From Thiotrichaceae bacterium UBA973 (lineage in GTDB: Bacteria; Pseudomonadota; Gammaproteobacteria; Eutrophobiales; Eutrophobiaceae): a stretch of DNA of 64,000 nucleotides. Positions 9,189 to 16,887 of the stretch are shown one piece after another. Where the stretch lies: positions 316,385-380,384 of the forward strand of contig DBBX01000028.1 in assembly GCA_002292815.1 (NCBI GenBank), in the 5' to 3' direction. The notes below the pieces were generated by a model. That model searched no databases. It was given only the letters and a program-made list of their open reading frames with translations, and was not told the DNA's origin. The translations under genes and the position numbers were made by a program. Position 1 is the stretch's first letter. The number at the start of each line of letters is the position of its first letter.

Positions 9189-10463
9189 CTACATACTGTA
9201 ACCGCGCTCATTATGTAGCACGAGATCAAGGCCTTCAGTTTCTTCATCTTCATCAACTCTCAAGCCAGTAATCATGTCTACCAATTTGAGCAAACCGAAT
9301 GTAATAACACCGCACCAGACTATGGTTGCTACAACACCGATGGCTTGTACACCTAGTTGAGATATGATTGAGTATGCTTCATCAGTTGCTAGGCCACCAA
9401 AAGAGTTCGCATAAAATACAGCTGTTAATAGGGTTCCTAAAATACCACCGACACCATGGACAGGAAAAACATCAAGAGAATCATCAATCTTCAGAACGCG
9501 CTTCACATACTGAGTCGCAAAGAAACAGACAAAGCCTGAGATTAAACCAATAGCAAGACCTCCCATTGGTCCGACAAAACCCGATGCTGGCGTAATGGTG
9601 CCCAAACCAGCAACCATCCCGGTAACAATACCGAGCACACTCGGCTTATCATACTTAACCCATTCACACATCATCCAGGCTAACGATCCTGCTGCTGCTG
9701 ATATGTGTGTCACAGCAATGGCCATACCTGCACTATTGTCCGAGGCTAAGGCACTACCGCCATTAAAACCAAACCAACCCACCCATAACATTGAAGCCCC
9801 AGCGACTGTTAATGTCATGTTATGTGGCGCCATCGGCGTATGAGGAAACCCTTTACGATTGCCGAGCATTATTGCAGCAATAATGGCGGCAACACCGGCA
9901 TTGATATGTACTACGGCACCACCGGCAAAATCCATAAACCCCATATCACTCAACCAGCCGCCACCCCAAACCCAGTGACAAACAGGTGCATAGACTAAGA
10001 CGAGCCATAGCGCGCTAAACAAAAGTACCGCAGAAAATTTCATTCTTTCAGCAAAACCACCCACTATCAAAGCAGGCGTAATGATGGCGAAAGTCATTTG
10101 AAACATAAAAAATACAATTTCAGGAATAGTGCCGCTCATACTGTCTAAACTAATGTCAGATAGCATGATATTGCCTAAACCGATTATTTGATTCAACGAA
10201 CCACCATCACCAAAAGCTAAACCATAGACCCCAAGCATCCACAGAATAGACACGAGGCAGGCAATAGCGAAACACTGCATTAACACTGACAAAACATTTT
10301 TAGCACGAACCAGACCAGAGTAAAACAATGCCAAGCCGGGTAGCGTCATAAACAAGACCAGAGCCGTAGAAGTCAAAATCCAGGCTGTATCACCACTATT
10401 TATCTCATCGGCAAAGGCGATACCTGGAAATAGAGCAACTACTAATAATAAAACACGACTCAT
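9189..10463 (-). CDS. amtB: Ammonium transporter, AmtB type with signal peptide (copy 1)
   Basis: Inner-membrane ammonium channel. It has 424 residues, a cleavable-looking signal (LLLVVALFPGIAFA) and then 11 helices. Key features are the two pore histidine regions, GAVVHINAGVAA and FPVHGVGGILGT, and the external recruitment-site region MWVGWFGFNGGSALA. It lies 40 bases downstream of a glnK gene, the usual glnK-amtB arrangement in which GlnK plugs the channel when nitrogen is plentiful. The second amt gene of the window is clearly different in sequence and lacks this signal peptide, so the two are not a recent duplication. Confidence 0.95.
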   Translation of the reverse strand: MSRVLLLVVALFPGIAFADEINSGDTAWILTSTALVLFMTLPGLALFYSGLVRAKNVLSVLMQCFAIACLVSILWMLGVYGLAFGDGGSLNQIIGLGNIMLSDISLDSMSGTIPEIVFFMFQMTFAIITPALIVGGFAERMKFSAVLLFSALWLVLVYAPVCHWVWGGGWLSDMGFMDFAGGAVVHINAGVAAIIAAIMLGNRKGFPHTPMAPHNMTLTVAGASMLWVGWFGFNGGSALASDNSAGMAIAVTHISAAAGSLAWMMCEWVKYDKPSVLGIVTGMVAGLGTITPASGFVGPMGGLAIGLISGFVCFFATQYVKRVLKIDDSLDVFPVHGVGGILGTLLTAVFYANSFGGLATDEAYSIISQLGVQAIGVVATIVWCGVITFGLLKLVDMITGLRVDEDEETEGLDLVLHNERGYSM

Positions 10464-10503
10464 TAAAATTTCTCCGTTAACAATTCAAATAGAAACTATT
10501 TGT

Positions 10504-10842
10504 TTAAAGGGCTTCACTGCCAGTTTCACCGGTTCTAATCCGGACAACTTGCTCCAAGGAAGAAACAAATATTTTGCCATCACCAATCTTGCCTGTATTT
10601 GCAGATTTTGTGATTGCTTCAATAACGTCATTAACCTTGTCATCACTTACAGCAACTTCAATTTTAATCTTTGGTAAAAAATCGACGACATATTCTGCCC
10701 CTCGATATAATTCTGTATGACCTTTTTGCCGACCGAAACCTTTAGTTTCAGTCACCGTCATGCCTTGTACGCCTATTTCTGATAAAGCCTCGCGAACATC
10801 ATCTAGTTTGAAAGGCTTAATAACCGCAGCAATCATCTTCAT
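10504..10842 (-). CDS. glnK: Nitrogen regulatory protein PII, GlnK type (copy 1)
   Basis: Small trimeric signal protein that senses ATP/ADP and 2-oxoglutarate and controls the ammonium channel. It has 112 residues. The uridylylation residue Tyr51 is present (GAEYVVDFLPK), as are the PII signatures TETKGFGRQKGHTELYRG and GKIGDGKIFVSSLEQVVRIRTGE. It is transcribed ahead of amtB. A sigma-54 type promoter and NtrC-like sites lie upstream (10931-10947 and 11020-11066), consistent with induction under nitrogen limitation. Confidence 0.95.
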   Translation of the reverse strand: MKMIAAVIKPFKLDDVREALSEIGVQGMTVTETKGFGRQKGHTELYRGAEYVVDFLPKIKIEVAVSDDKVNDVIEAITKSANTGKIGDGKIFVSSLEQVVRIRTGETGSEAL

Positions 10843-10930
10843 AACAAATCCTCTTTAGGTAGTAATACTGTTTATGCTCGTTTTTGGGTTCATAAGCCTA
10901 ACAATATTTACAATTTGGTGCATTCTCAAC

Positions 10931-10947
10931 AGCAGAAAATATGCCAA
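10931..10947 (-). promoter_or_regulatory. Sigma-54 promoter of glnK-amtB (copy 1)
   Basis: On the minus strand it reads TTGGCATATTTTCTGCT. The invariant GG and GC are separated by exactly 10 bases, as in -24/-12 promoters. It lies about 90 bases upstream of the glnK start. The same GG-N10-GC layout occurs at three other units of this island, which raises confidence. Confidence 0.75.
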
Positions 10948-11019
10948 ATAATTTTTTTGCATATGTGACAATGACTTAGGTTTTTTATGTTTATTTACGA
11001 TCATAAAAATATGATTTTG

Positions 11020-11066
11020 TTGCACTTAATTGGTGCGTTATTTCAATTTTTGCACCAAATTCTCGC
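11020..11066 (-). promoter_or_regulatory. NtrC-like enhancer sites of glnK-amtB (copy 1)
   Basis: The palindrome TGCACTTAATTGGTGC at 11021-11036 closely resembles known NtrC boxes (TGCAC, A/T-rich centre, TGGTGC). A weaker site starting TGCACCAAATTC lies about 30 bases further out (11050-11066). Both sit about 100-145 bases upstream of the predicted transcript start, a normal enhancer distance for a sigma-54 activator. Confidence 0.65.
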
Positions 11067-11089
11067 AAACATTCAAGACTAGCTACTGC

Positions 11090-11344
11090 TGCACAAACAG
11101 ATGTTAGCTGAAGGGATGCGGGGCTTAGGATTCGTCTAAAGCGCCTACTGTGTATCTAGAACACGAATGACCAAAATGGAAGTTGGGAATGTCGAAAATG
11201 CATCGCGACATGAATGTAGTTTCTTAGAATAATGCAGGAGCAATTGTCGGGGGGATGTGTTTTTACGACCATGATTGTCCATTCCTCGGAACGCTGCTCC
11301 TCCGCATCCATGCGCCCGCAGCATACAGTGCATCCTGTACATAA
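11090..11344. other. Non-coding stretch, possible relic of an interspersed repeat
   Basis: About 250 bases between the glnK enhancer sites and the terminator of the second amt operon. It is visibly richer in GC than its flanks (for example around 11280-11340) and contains the partial inverted repeat gcatccatgc. A 65-codon frame on the minus strand has no ribosome binding site and an odd composition rich in Cys, His and Arg, so it is not taken as a gene. It may be a decayed repeat or mobile element remnant; this is a guess from composition. Confidence 0.3.
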
Positions 11345-11368
11345 AACGGGCGCATTAAGCGCCCGTTG
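11345..11368 (-). terminator. Intrinsic terminator after second amt gene
   Basis: A stem of nine pairs, aacgggcgc / gcgcccgtt, with loop attaa. On the minus strand the stem runs directly into TTTTAT. It lies 26 bases past the amt stop at 11394. Confidence 0.75.
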
Positions 11369-11393
11369 TTAATTTTAAAAAAGTATCTGACGA

Positions 11394-12671
11394 TTAGTTT
11401 GTAGACATACCTGATGAAGCAGTAAATTCAGGATAGGCTTCCTGCCCACATTCACTAATATCAACACCTTCCATTTCTTCATCTTCACTAACCCTGACAC
11501 CCATGATAGCTTTAATAACTATCCAGGTAATAAGACTTGCAGTGAAGACCCAGAAAAAGATGGTTAACATACCAATAAGCTGTCCGCTAAATGTTGCATC
11601 AGCATCGGTAATGAGTACTGCAAAGATACCCCAAATACCAACAACACCATGCACTGATATAGCACCAACAGGATCATCAATCTTAAGTTTGTCCATCGTG
11701 ATAATACTGAAGACTACTAACGCACCACCGGCCGCACCAATCAATGTCGCTTGTAATGCGGTAGGATCAGCAGGTTCAGCAGTAATTGCTACAAGCCCGG
11801 CTAATGCGCCATTAAGCGCCATCGTTAAATCAGCTTTACCGAACATTAATCTGGCAACGATTAAAGCAGCGATTAAACCACCTGCGGCGGCGGCATTAGT
11901 ATTAAGAAAGACATAAGCCACTTCGTTAGCAACTGCGATTCCACCCAACTTCAAGGTTGAACCACCATTAAAACCGAACCAACCCATCCAAAGGATGAAG
12001 GTGCCCAAGGTAGCTAATGGAAGGTTTGCGCCCGGTATTGCACGGACTTTACCATCCTTCGTATATTTACCTTTGCGAGGACCGAGTATTATTACACCAG
12101 CTAATGCAGCAGCTGCACCAGCTAAATGCACGATACCTGAACCTGCATAATCACTGTAATTTAACTCGTATAAACCAAATACAGCGTTACCACCCCAGGT
12201 CCAGCCACCTTCTAAAGGATAGATAAGACCAGTCATCACGACTGCGAAGGCCAGGAATGCCCAAAGTTTCATACGTTCAGCAACTGCACCTGACACAATC
12301 GACATTGCGGTAGCCACAAAAACAACCTGAAAGAAAAAGTCTGATGCACCGGAATAAACCGAATCACCATCAAAACCATTTTCAGCAGATGCGGCTAATG
12401 CTGCAGCAACATCAAGATTGCCCACTGTTTCTACACCTGATAGGAACATGCCGCCGCCATACATGAAGTCATAACCGCAAACCATGTACATCGTTGAAGC
12501 AATAGCAAACAACGCGACGTTCTTCGTCAAAATTTCAGTTGTATTCTTTGAACGAACCAAACCAGCTTCTAACATTGCGAAACCGGCGGCCATCCACATA
12601 ACCAGTGCACCACAGACCAGGAAGTAAAATGTATCCATGGCGTACTGTAATTCGAAAATATTATTTTCCAT
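11394..12671 (-). CDS. amt: Ammonium transporter, Amt family (copy 2)
   Basis: Inner-membrane ammonium channel of 425 residues that begins directly with a transmembrane region (MDTFYFLVCGALVMWMAAG) and lacks the signal peptide of copy 1. Pore histidine regions are GIVHLAGAAAALAG and ISVHGVVGIWG, and GWFGFNGGSTL is conserved. The C-terminus carries the regulatory tail SEDEEMEGVDISECG typical of the subgroup. It lies 25 bases downstream of its own glnK. Its divergence from copy 1 suggests different affinity or regulation, for example one high-affinity scavenger and one general channel. Confidence 0.95.
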   Translation of the reverse strand: MENNIFELQYAMDTFYFLVCGALVMWMAAGFAMLEAGLVRSKNTTEILTKNVALFAIASTMYMVCGYDFMYGGGMFLSGVETVGNLDVAAALAASAENGFDGDSVYSGASDFFFQVVFVATAMSIVSGAVAERMKLWAFLAFAVVMTGLIYPLEGGWTWGGNAVFGLYELNYSDYAGSGIVHLAGAAAALAGVIILGPRKGKYTKDGKVRAIPGANLPLATLGTFILWMGWFGFNGGSTLKLGGIAVANEVAYVFLNTNAAAAGGLIAALIVARLMFGKADLTMALNGALAGLVAITAEPADPTALQATLIGAAGGALVVFSIITMDKLKIDDPVGAISVHGVVGIWGIFAVLITDADATFSGQLIGMLTIFFWVFTASLITWIVIKAIMGVRVSEDEEMEGVDISECGQEAYPEFTASSGMSTN

Positions 12672-12696
12672 CTCTAATCTCCAGGAATATTATTTA

Positions 12697-13035
12697 CTAA
12701 AGGGCTTCATCACCGGATTCACCGGTACGAATACGAACTACTTGTTCTAGTATTGAAACAAAGATTTTGCCATCACCAATTTTTCCCGTGCCTGCTGCCT
12801 TAGTTATCGATGAGACAACTTCTTCGACCTTGTCATCTGACACGGCAACTTCCAATTTTATTTTTGGCAAGAAGTCGACGACATATTCTGCACCTCGATA
12901 TAATTCCGTATGCCCTTTTTGACGCCCAAAACCTTTTGTTTCAGTTACCGTCATTCCTTGCACACCAATCTCTGATAGCGCTTCTCTTGCATCATCCAAT
13001 TTAAATGGCTTGATGATTGCTGTTACCAATTTCAT
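12697..13035 (-). CDS. glnK: Nitrogen regulatory protein PII, GlnK type (copy 2)
   Basis: PII protein of 112 residues paired with the second amt gene. Tyr51 is present in GAEYVVDFLPK and the C-terminal signature GKIGDGKIFVSILEQVVRIRTGE is intact. The protein is nearly the same as copy 1, with a few conservative changes, but the DNA differs at many third codon positions, so this is an old paralogue kept under selection. It is preceded by a sigma-54 promoter (13207-13224) and NtrC-like sites (13299-13345). Confidence 0.95.
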   Translation of the reverse strand: MKLVTAIIKPFKLDDAREALSEIGVQGMTVTETKGFGRQKGHTELYRGAEYVVDFLPKIKLEVAVSDDKVEEVVSSITKAAGTGKIGDGKIFVSILEQVVRIRTGESGDEAL

Positions 13036-13206
13036 TTTTAATCTCCCAAATGGTTGATCACGTTGCTGCTATTTTCATCAATAGCGCCAACATTGTTTTA
13101 CATGTCATAGATAAATACTGTTAACCCATGAAATATGTTTACAACTGTCCTTAGGTGTTAATACACTTAACGAAACCACGCATGGAACTGTGTAATACAG
13201 GTGCAA

Positions 13207-13224
13207 TTGCAGCATCCATGCCAA
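13207..13224 (-). promoter_or_regulatory. Sigma-54 promoter of glnK-amt (copy 2)
   Basis: The minus strand reads TTGGCATGGATGCTGCAA, a very good -24/-12 element with GG-N10-GC. It lies about 170 bases upstream of the glnK start. Confidence 0.8.
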
Positions 13225-13298
13225 TGCATTTATTCTCTTTTAATACAACAAGTTAACTTGTTTTTAGACTTGTATCTAAGTAATTAACTTTATAAATA

Positions 13299-13345
13299 TG
13301 CACAACTATGGTGCTGATAAAAATGGATTGCATGATTTATGTGCG
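13299..13345 (-). promoter_or_regulatory. NtrC-like enhancer sites of glnK-amt (copy 2)
   Basis: TGCACAACTATGGTGC (13300-13315) is a strong NtrC-type palindrome. A second, weaker site, TTGCATGATTTATGTGCG, lies at 13328-13345. The two sites are about 29 bases apart and start about 100 bases upstream of the predicted transcript start. This is nearly the same geometry as at copy 1. Confidence 0.7.
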
Positions 13346-13517
13346 TCTCTTTCATGAGTAAAAATTTACTCCAGCAAGTTAATCGTTTGCTAACAAAATA
13401 TTCGTATTGAAAACATGAACAGAACTATCCATTTACTTCTTAGACATGTTCTAGAATAAATAGAAAAATATTTTCAGAGAGAGAGAGGAAAAGATATTGC
13501 TAAACATAGAAATAAAA

Positions 13518-13539
13518 AAAGCGGCCCGAAGGCCGCTTT
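13518..13539 (-). terminator. Intrinsic terminator after the TorF-type porin gene
   Basis: Stem aaagcggcc / ggccgcttt (nine pairs) with tetraloop cgaa. On the minus strand it is followed by a run of seven T (A-run at 13514-13520). It lies about 35 bases past the porin stop codon. Confidence 0.9.
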
Positions 13540-13574
13540 ATATTTATGCAAAACTTAATTCTGCAATAAAAGTA

Positions 13575-14423
13575 TTAGAATGATTTAGACATGCCAAATA
13601 TGAAACCACCACACTGTGAACCACCAATATTACCAGTCTGGACAAGAGCACAGTCATCATCTCTAGATATCGCAGTGTAAGAAGCATCGAAATCAATGCC
13701 TAACGCAGTGTAACTAATACCACCACCAAAGTACTGATACTCATCAGCAGTTCCGCTGGCGCCGGTGGTTTGGGCCGCTAAGTTAGCTGCGCTGAAATCC
13801 ACATACAGGTTGCCGAAGAACACGTTTAAACCAATTCCGTAAGGCAACGAAAAGTCTACACTTACTGGAATGTGATGACTTTTATCGTCAAATCCAAACC
13901 ATTCTGGTGAATAGTAATAACCAACACTTACTGTAGGTTCAAACATCACATCTGCAAAGCTATAACCGAACACACCGTATACTTCCCAGTAGTCAAAATC
14001 ATCTGAAAAACCAGCATCTGCATCCTGGTCAGGATAGGTATAATTTATACCACCAATATCCCAGGAAATACCAGAGTCTCCAAATTCACCGGCTATACCA
14101 TGATAGTGAGTAAACTCGATACCAGCTGGATCATTGGTGCCACGACCCCACTCGACGTTAGCAGCAAACAAACCAGAGTAAAGATCAGCGCCTATGAAAT
14201 CTAGTGTTGCCCAAGTGATATCGAAACCACCCTGAATTGACGCACCAGGGTCGTTACCATCTGCGCCACTTGTTTGTGATGCACCATAAAACTGATAGTC
14301 ACTAGCAAGTCTAACGTTGGCTGCTATTTCAGTTTCTGCGAACCAAGTAGCGATGTCTGCATTAGCTACAGATGATCCAAAGAAAAGTGCGCTTGCGACA
14401 AGCGCGGTTGTAAATTTTTTCAT
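13575..14423 (-). CDS. TorF family putative outer-membrane porin
   Basis: A 282-residue secreted protein with a clear signal peptide (KKFTTALVASALFFGSSVANA). It is followed by beta-strand-like repeats rich in Tyr, Gly, Asp and Phe, and ends with an outer-membrane-type terminal aromatic (GMSKSF). ANVRLASDYQFYGASQT and GGFDITW resemble the TorF / TIGR02001 family of putative porins, whose members are mostly uncharacterised. The upstream sigma-54 promoter and NtrC-like sites place it in the nitrogen-limitation regulon with the ammonium channels. A role as an outer-membrane pore for small nitrogen compounds is inferred, not shown. Confidence 0.8.
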   Translation of the reverse strand: MKKFTTALVASALFFGSSVANADIATWFAETEIAANVRLASDYQFYGASQTSGADGNDPGASIQGGFDITWATLDFIGADLYSGLFAANVEWGRGTNDPAGIEFTHYHGIAGEFGDSGISWDIGGINYTYPDQDADAGFSDDFDYWEVYGVFGYSFADVMFEPTVSVGYYYSPEWFGFDDKSHHIPVSVDFSLPYGIGLNVFFGNLYVDFSAANLAAQTTGASGTADEYQYFGGGISYTALGIDFDASYTAISRDDDCALVQTGNIGGSQCGGFIFGMSKSF

Positions 14424-14494
14424 ATTACTAATTCCCTCAATTAAAAATAAAAATGCTTCAAAAGCAGTAAGCCAAAATAACTATTTCTAGTGAT

Positions 14495-14512
14495 TGCAGC
14501 TTCTATGCCACA
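14495..14512 (-). promoter_or_regulatory. Sigma-54 promoter of the TorF-type porin gene
   Basis: The minus strand reads TGTGGCATAGAAGCTGCAA. GG and GC are separated by 10 bases, as in the -24/-12 class. It is about 75 bases upstream of the porin start codon. Confidence 0.75.
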
Positions 14513-14617
14513 ACATTTAAAAACCACTAGACCAAATTATTTTCTATATATTTCAATTGGTTAAATATTAAAAATTATTTTTTATTGTTAAAAACAATCG
14601 ATGTTGTTTTATATTTT

Positions 14618-14664
14618 TGCACTATAAAAAAGCATAAAATATCTATTCGCACTTTAATCGAGCA
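14618..14664 (-). promoter_or_regulatory. NtrC-like sites upstream of the porin gene
   Basis: TGCACTATAAAAAAGCA (14618-14634) keeps one perfect NtrC half-site and part of the other. A weaker copy, CGCACTTTAATCGAGCA, starts 30 bases further out. The 30-base spacing equals that at the two glnK promoters, which is the main reason to list these imperfect sites. Confidence 0.45.
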
Positions 14665-14751
14665 TGATTTATTCGTTGTCAGGTATGTTAAAATAATCGT
14701 TGTTAAGCAAACATATTTCCTGCAACGAAACTTAAGAGTCCGACAATAGAA

Positions 14752-15012
14752 ATGATAAATAAAGAACACATAGAAGAGTTTATTCAACAGACCAGTAAAC
14801 TAATTCCTGACGATTTATCTCGTTTAAAGAAAGAGATTGAAAACAATTTGCGCACAACATTAAGTGCCAGCTTATCCAAAATGGATTTGGTTACCCGAGA
14901 AGAATACGATATTCAAACTGCCTTATTACAGCGAACACGAGCTAAGCTAGATACACTGCAGAAAAAACTTATTGATATTGAAAATCAACTTAGTGGAAAA
15001 GAATCAGAGTAA
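14752..15012 (+). CDS. ubiK: Ubiquinone biosynthesis accessory factor UbiK (BMFP family)
   Basis: Small coiled-coil protein of 86 residues that, in Escherichia coli, helps the aerobic ubiquinone-synthesis complex by binding UbiJ and lipid. The sequence fits the YqiC/UbiK layout: an N-terminal helix (IEEFIQQTSKLIPDDLSRLKKEIENNLRTTL), the conserved MDLVTREEYDIQTALLQRTRAKL, and a leucine-rich coiled coil to the end. It is the only plus-strand gene of the nitrogen island, divergent from the porin gene, and ends 44 bases before the convergent allophanate hydrolase. Confidence 0.9.
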   Translation: MINKEHIEEFIQQTSKLIPDDLSRLKKEIENNLRTTLSASLSKMDLVTREEYDIQTALLQRTRAKLDTLQKKLIDIENQLSGKESE

Positions 15013-15055
15013 ATAGAATCACAATATTTTCTCAATACTCTATTGCTGAAACACA

Positions 15056-16867
15056 CTAACACTGCCTAATATAATTACGCCAACCACCAAACTCAGTGAT
15101 ATCTTCAGCATCTTCGATTGCGTAAGATTCGCAAATAAAACTATTTACTTCAACGCCATCTTCAAGAATGGCTTTACCAATCCCTAATGGCGATGGAATA
15201 TTAATCATGAATTTTCCTAAGTCCGTTAATAGCATACGCCAAACTTCTACCTCTATAGATTTTCCATTATCACTATCTTTTACTAAACCGGGACGCAATG
15301 GTAGTTCTCCTGCAAGCGCGTATAGTTTATAAGCAGCTTCCGTTTTTGTTGCTTTGATTAATACTGCATTATTGTCGGTTAATTGATGATTCAATGGCAT
15401 GCCGGATAGATGCGCTCCGCAAACTGCTAAATCAATAGTCGCTTCATCCTGATTACCTGTATTAGAAACTTCTTTCGGGACCCATTCAAAATCATTTGCT
15501 CCCATCTTCATAAATTTCTCATCAAGAAAATTCTTTGCCTGTTCTAACAATTCGAAATCTGTGAATGCTTCGCTAAACAGTGTTACACCAAATGGAAAAT
15601 CATCTTTATCAAACCCGGCAGGGATAGCTATAGCAGCGTAATCTAACAAGTTCATAAAATTAGTGTAGTAACCCAGATTAGAATTGAGTTTAATGGGTTC
15701 ATTATTAACCTCTTCAATTTTATATTTTGTCCCAACTGTTGGTGTTACGACAAAATCAACTTGTTCTAATATTTTATCCGTCTCTTTCTTCAACGCTTGA
15801 AGTTCATAAAGCTTCTTAAAGGTTTCTACAGCACCAATATTCTTTGCAGGTAAAACAATATCTTTTGTAACTGGAAATAATGCATTAGGGTTGTTTTCAA
15901 TAAGATCCTCAATTGCTGCATAACGTTCAGCCAACCAAGGACCTTGATAAAGTAAGTTGGCGGTCTTAATGAATGGTGTAAAATCAATTTTAACAATTTC
16001 GTATTTTTCTTTGCTATCTGTTCCACTAGAAATTTGATTAACAAAATCATTAAACAATTTTTCATAATCTTTGTTTCCAAAGAACTTTAGCGAAGAGCTA
16101 TCAGGCACGCCCACCTTATCTAGTTTATCAACAGTATGATCAATCCTGTCACGTGAATAGATGTCAGTTGGGTCATAACAATCGACTATACTAAATACTG
16201 TAGAAGCATCATCCGGATTAAGCGCAAGAATAGTTATACAGTCCAGACTGCGGCATGCAGGAACAAGCCCTGATGTACTGATTCTTCCTTTTGTCGGTTT
16301 TAGTCCAACGAGATTATTGAAAGCAGCAGGCACTCGACCTGATCCAGCAGTATCTGTACCTAAAGAAAAACTGACGAGTCCCAATGCGACAGCAACAGCA
16401 GAGCCAGAACTTGAACCACCGGAAACATAGTCAGGGTTAAATCCATTTTTTACTGCACCATAAGGCGAACGTGTACCAACTAAACCAGCTGCAAACTGAT
16501 CCAGGTTTGTTTTACCAATAGGGATTGCCCCTGCATCTATTAACAGTTGCACAGCAAAAGCATTCTCTTCAGGAAGATAACTAAACTCAGGACAAGCTGC
16601 CGTTGTCCGTACGTCAAGCAGATCAATATTATCTTTTATCGCAAAGGGTATTCCGTATAACGGCAGATCGTCCGGCCCCTTCCCTTGTAACTTAGAAAGG
16701 TAAACTTCTAGTTCATCTTCATTAAGCAGATGAATCCAGATATTGTGCTCTTCAAAAGATTTAATCTTTGCTGTTATACCTGCAATTAATGTCTCTGGAC
16801 TTAATAAACCATTTCTATATCGTTCATGAAGAGCAGTTATGTTTAATGAATAGTCTTGTTGTGTCAT
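15056..16867 (-). CDS. atzF: Allophanate hydrolase
   Basis: Splits allophanate into two ammonia and two carbon dioxide, the last step of the ATP-dependent urea and guanidine routes. It has 603 residues. The N-terminal amidase-signature part (about 1-460) has the triad elements Lys78 (GIPFAIKDN), the serine cluster SGGSSSGSAVAVA near 153, and Ser176 in TDTAGSGRVP. The C-terminal part (about 480-600, from IDLAVCGAHLSGMPLNHQL) is the AtzF-type domain of the gamma-glutamylcyclotransferase fold. It is the last gene of the guanidine cluster, 20 bases after the carboxyltransferase gene. The full-length, two-domain form suggests a working enzyme. Confidence 0.95.
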   Translation of the reverse strand: MTQQDYSLNITALHERYRNGLLSPETLIAGITAKIKSFEEHNIWIHLLNEDELEVYLSKLQGKGPDDLPLYGIPFAIKDNIDLLDVRTTAACPEFSYLPEENAFAVQLLIDAGAIPIGKTNLDQFAAGLVGTRSPYGAVKNGFNPDYVSGGSSSGSAVAVALGLVSFSLGTDTAGSGRVPAAFNNLVGLKPTKGRISTSGLVPACRSLDCITILALNPDDASTVFSIVDCYDPTDIYSRDRIDHTVDKLDKVGVPDSSSLKFFGNKDYEKLFNDFVNQISSGTDSKEKYEIVKIDFTPFIKTANLLYQGPWLAERYAAIEDLIENNPNALFPVTKDIVLPAKNIGAVETFKKLYELQALKKETDKILEQVDFVVTPTVGTKYKIEEVNNEPIKLNSNLGYYTNFMNLLDYAAIAIPAGFDKDDFPFGVTLFSEAFTDFELLEQAKNFLDEKFMKMGANDFEWVPKEVSNTGNQDEATIDLAVCGAHLSGMPLNHQLTDNNAVLIKATKTEAAYKLYALAGELPLRPGLVKDSDNGKSIEVEVWRMLLTDLGKFMINIPSPLGIGKAILEDGVEVNSFICESYAIEDAEDITEFGGWRNYIRQC

Positions 16868-16887
16868 TTTATGAGGTCACTTCCTAA

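Noticed and set aside
11145..11342. 65-codon frame on the minus strand rich in Cys, His and Arg
   Set aside because: No ribosome binding site, unusual composition, lies in a GC-richer non-coding stretch and next to a terminator.
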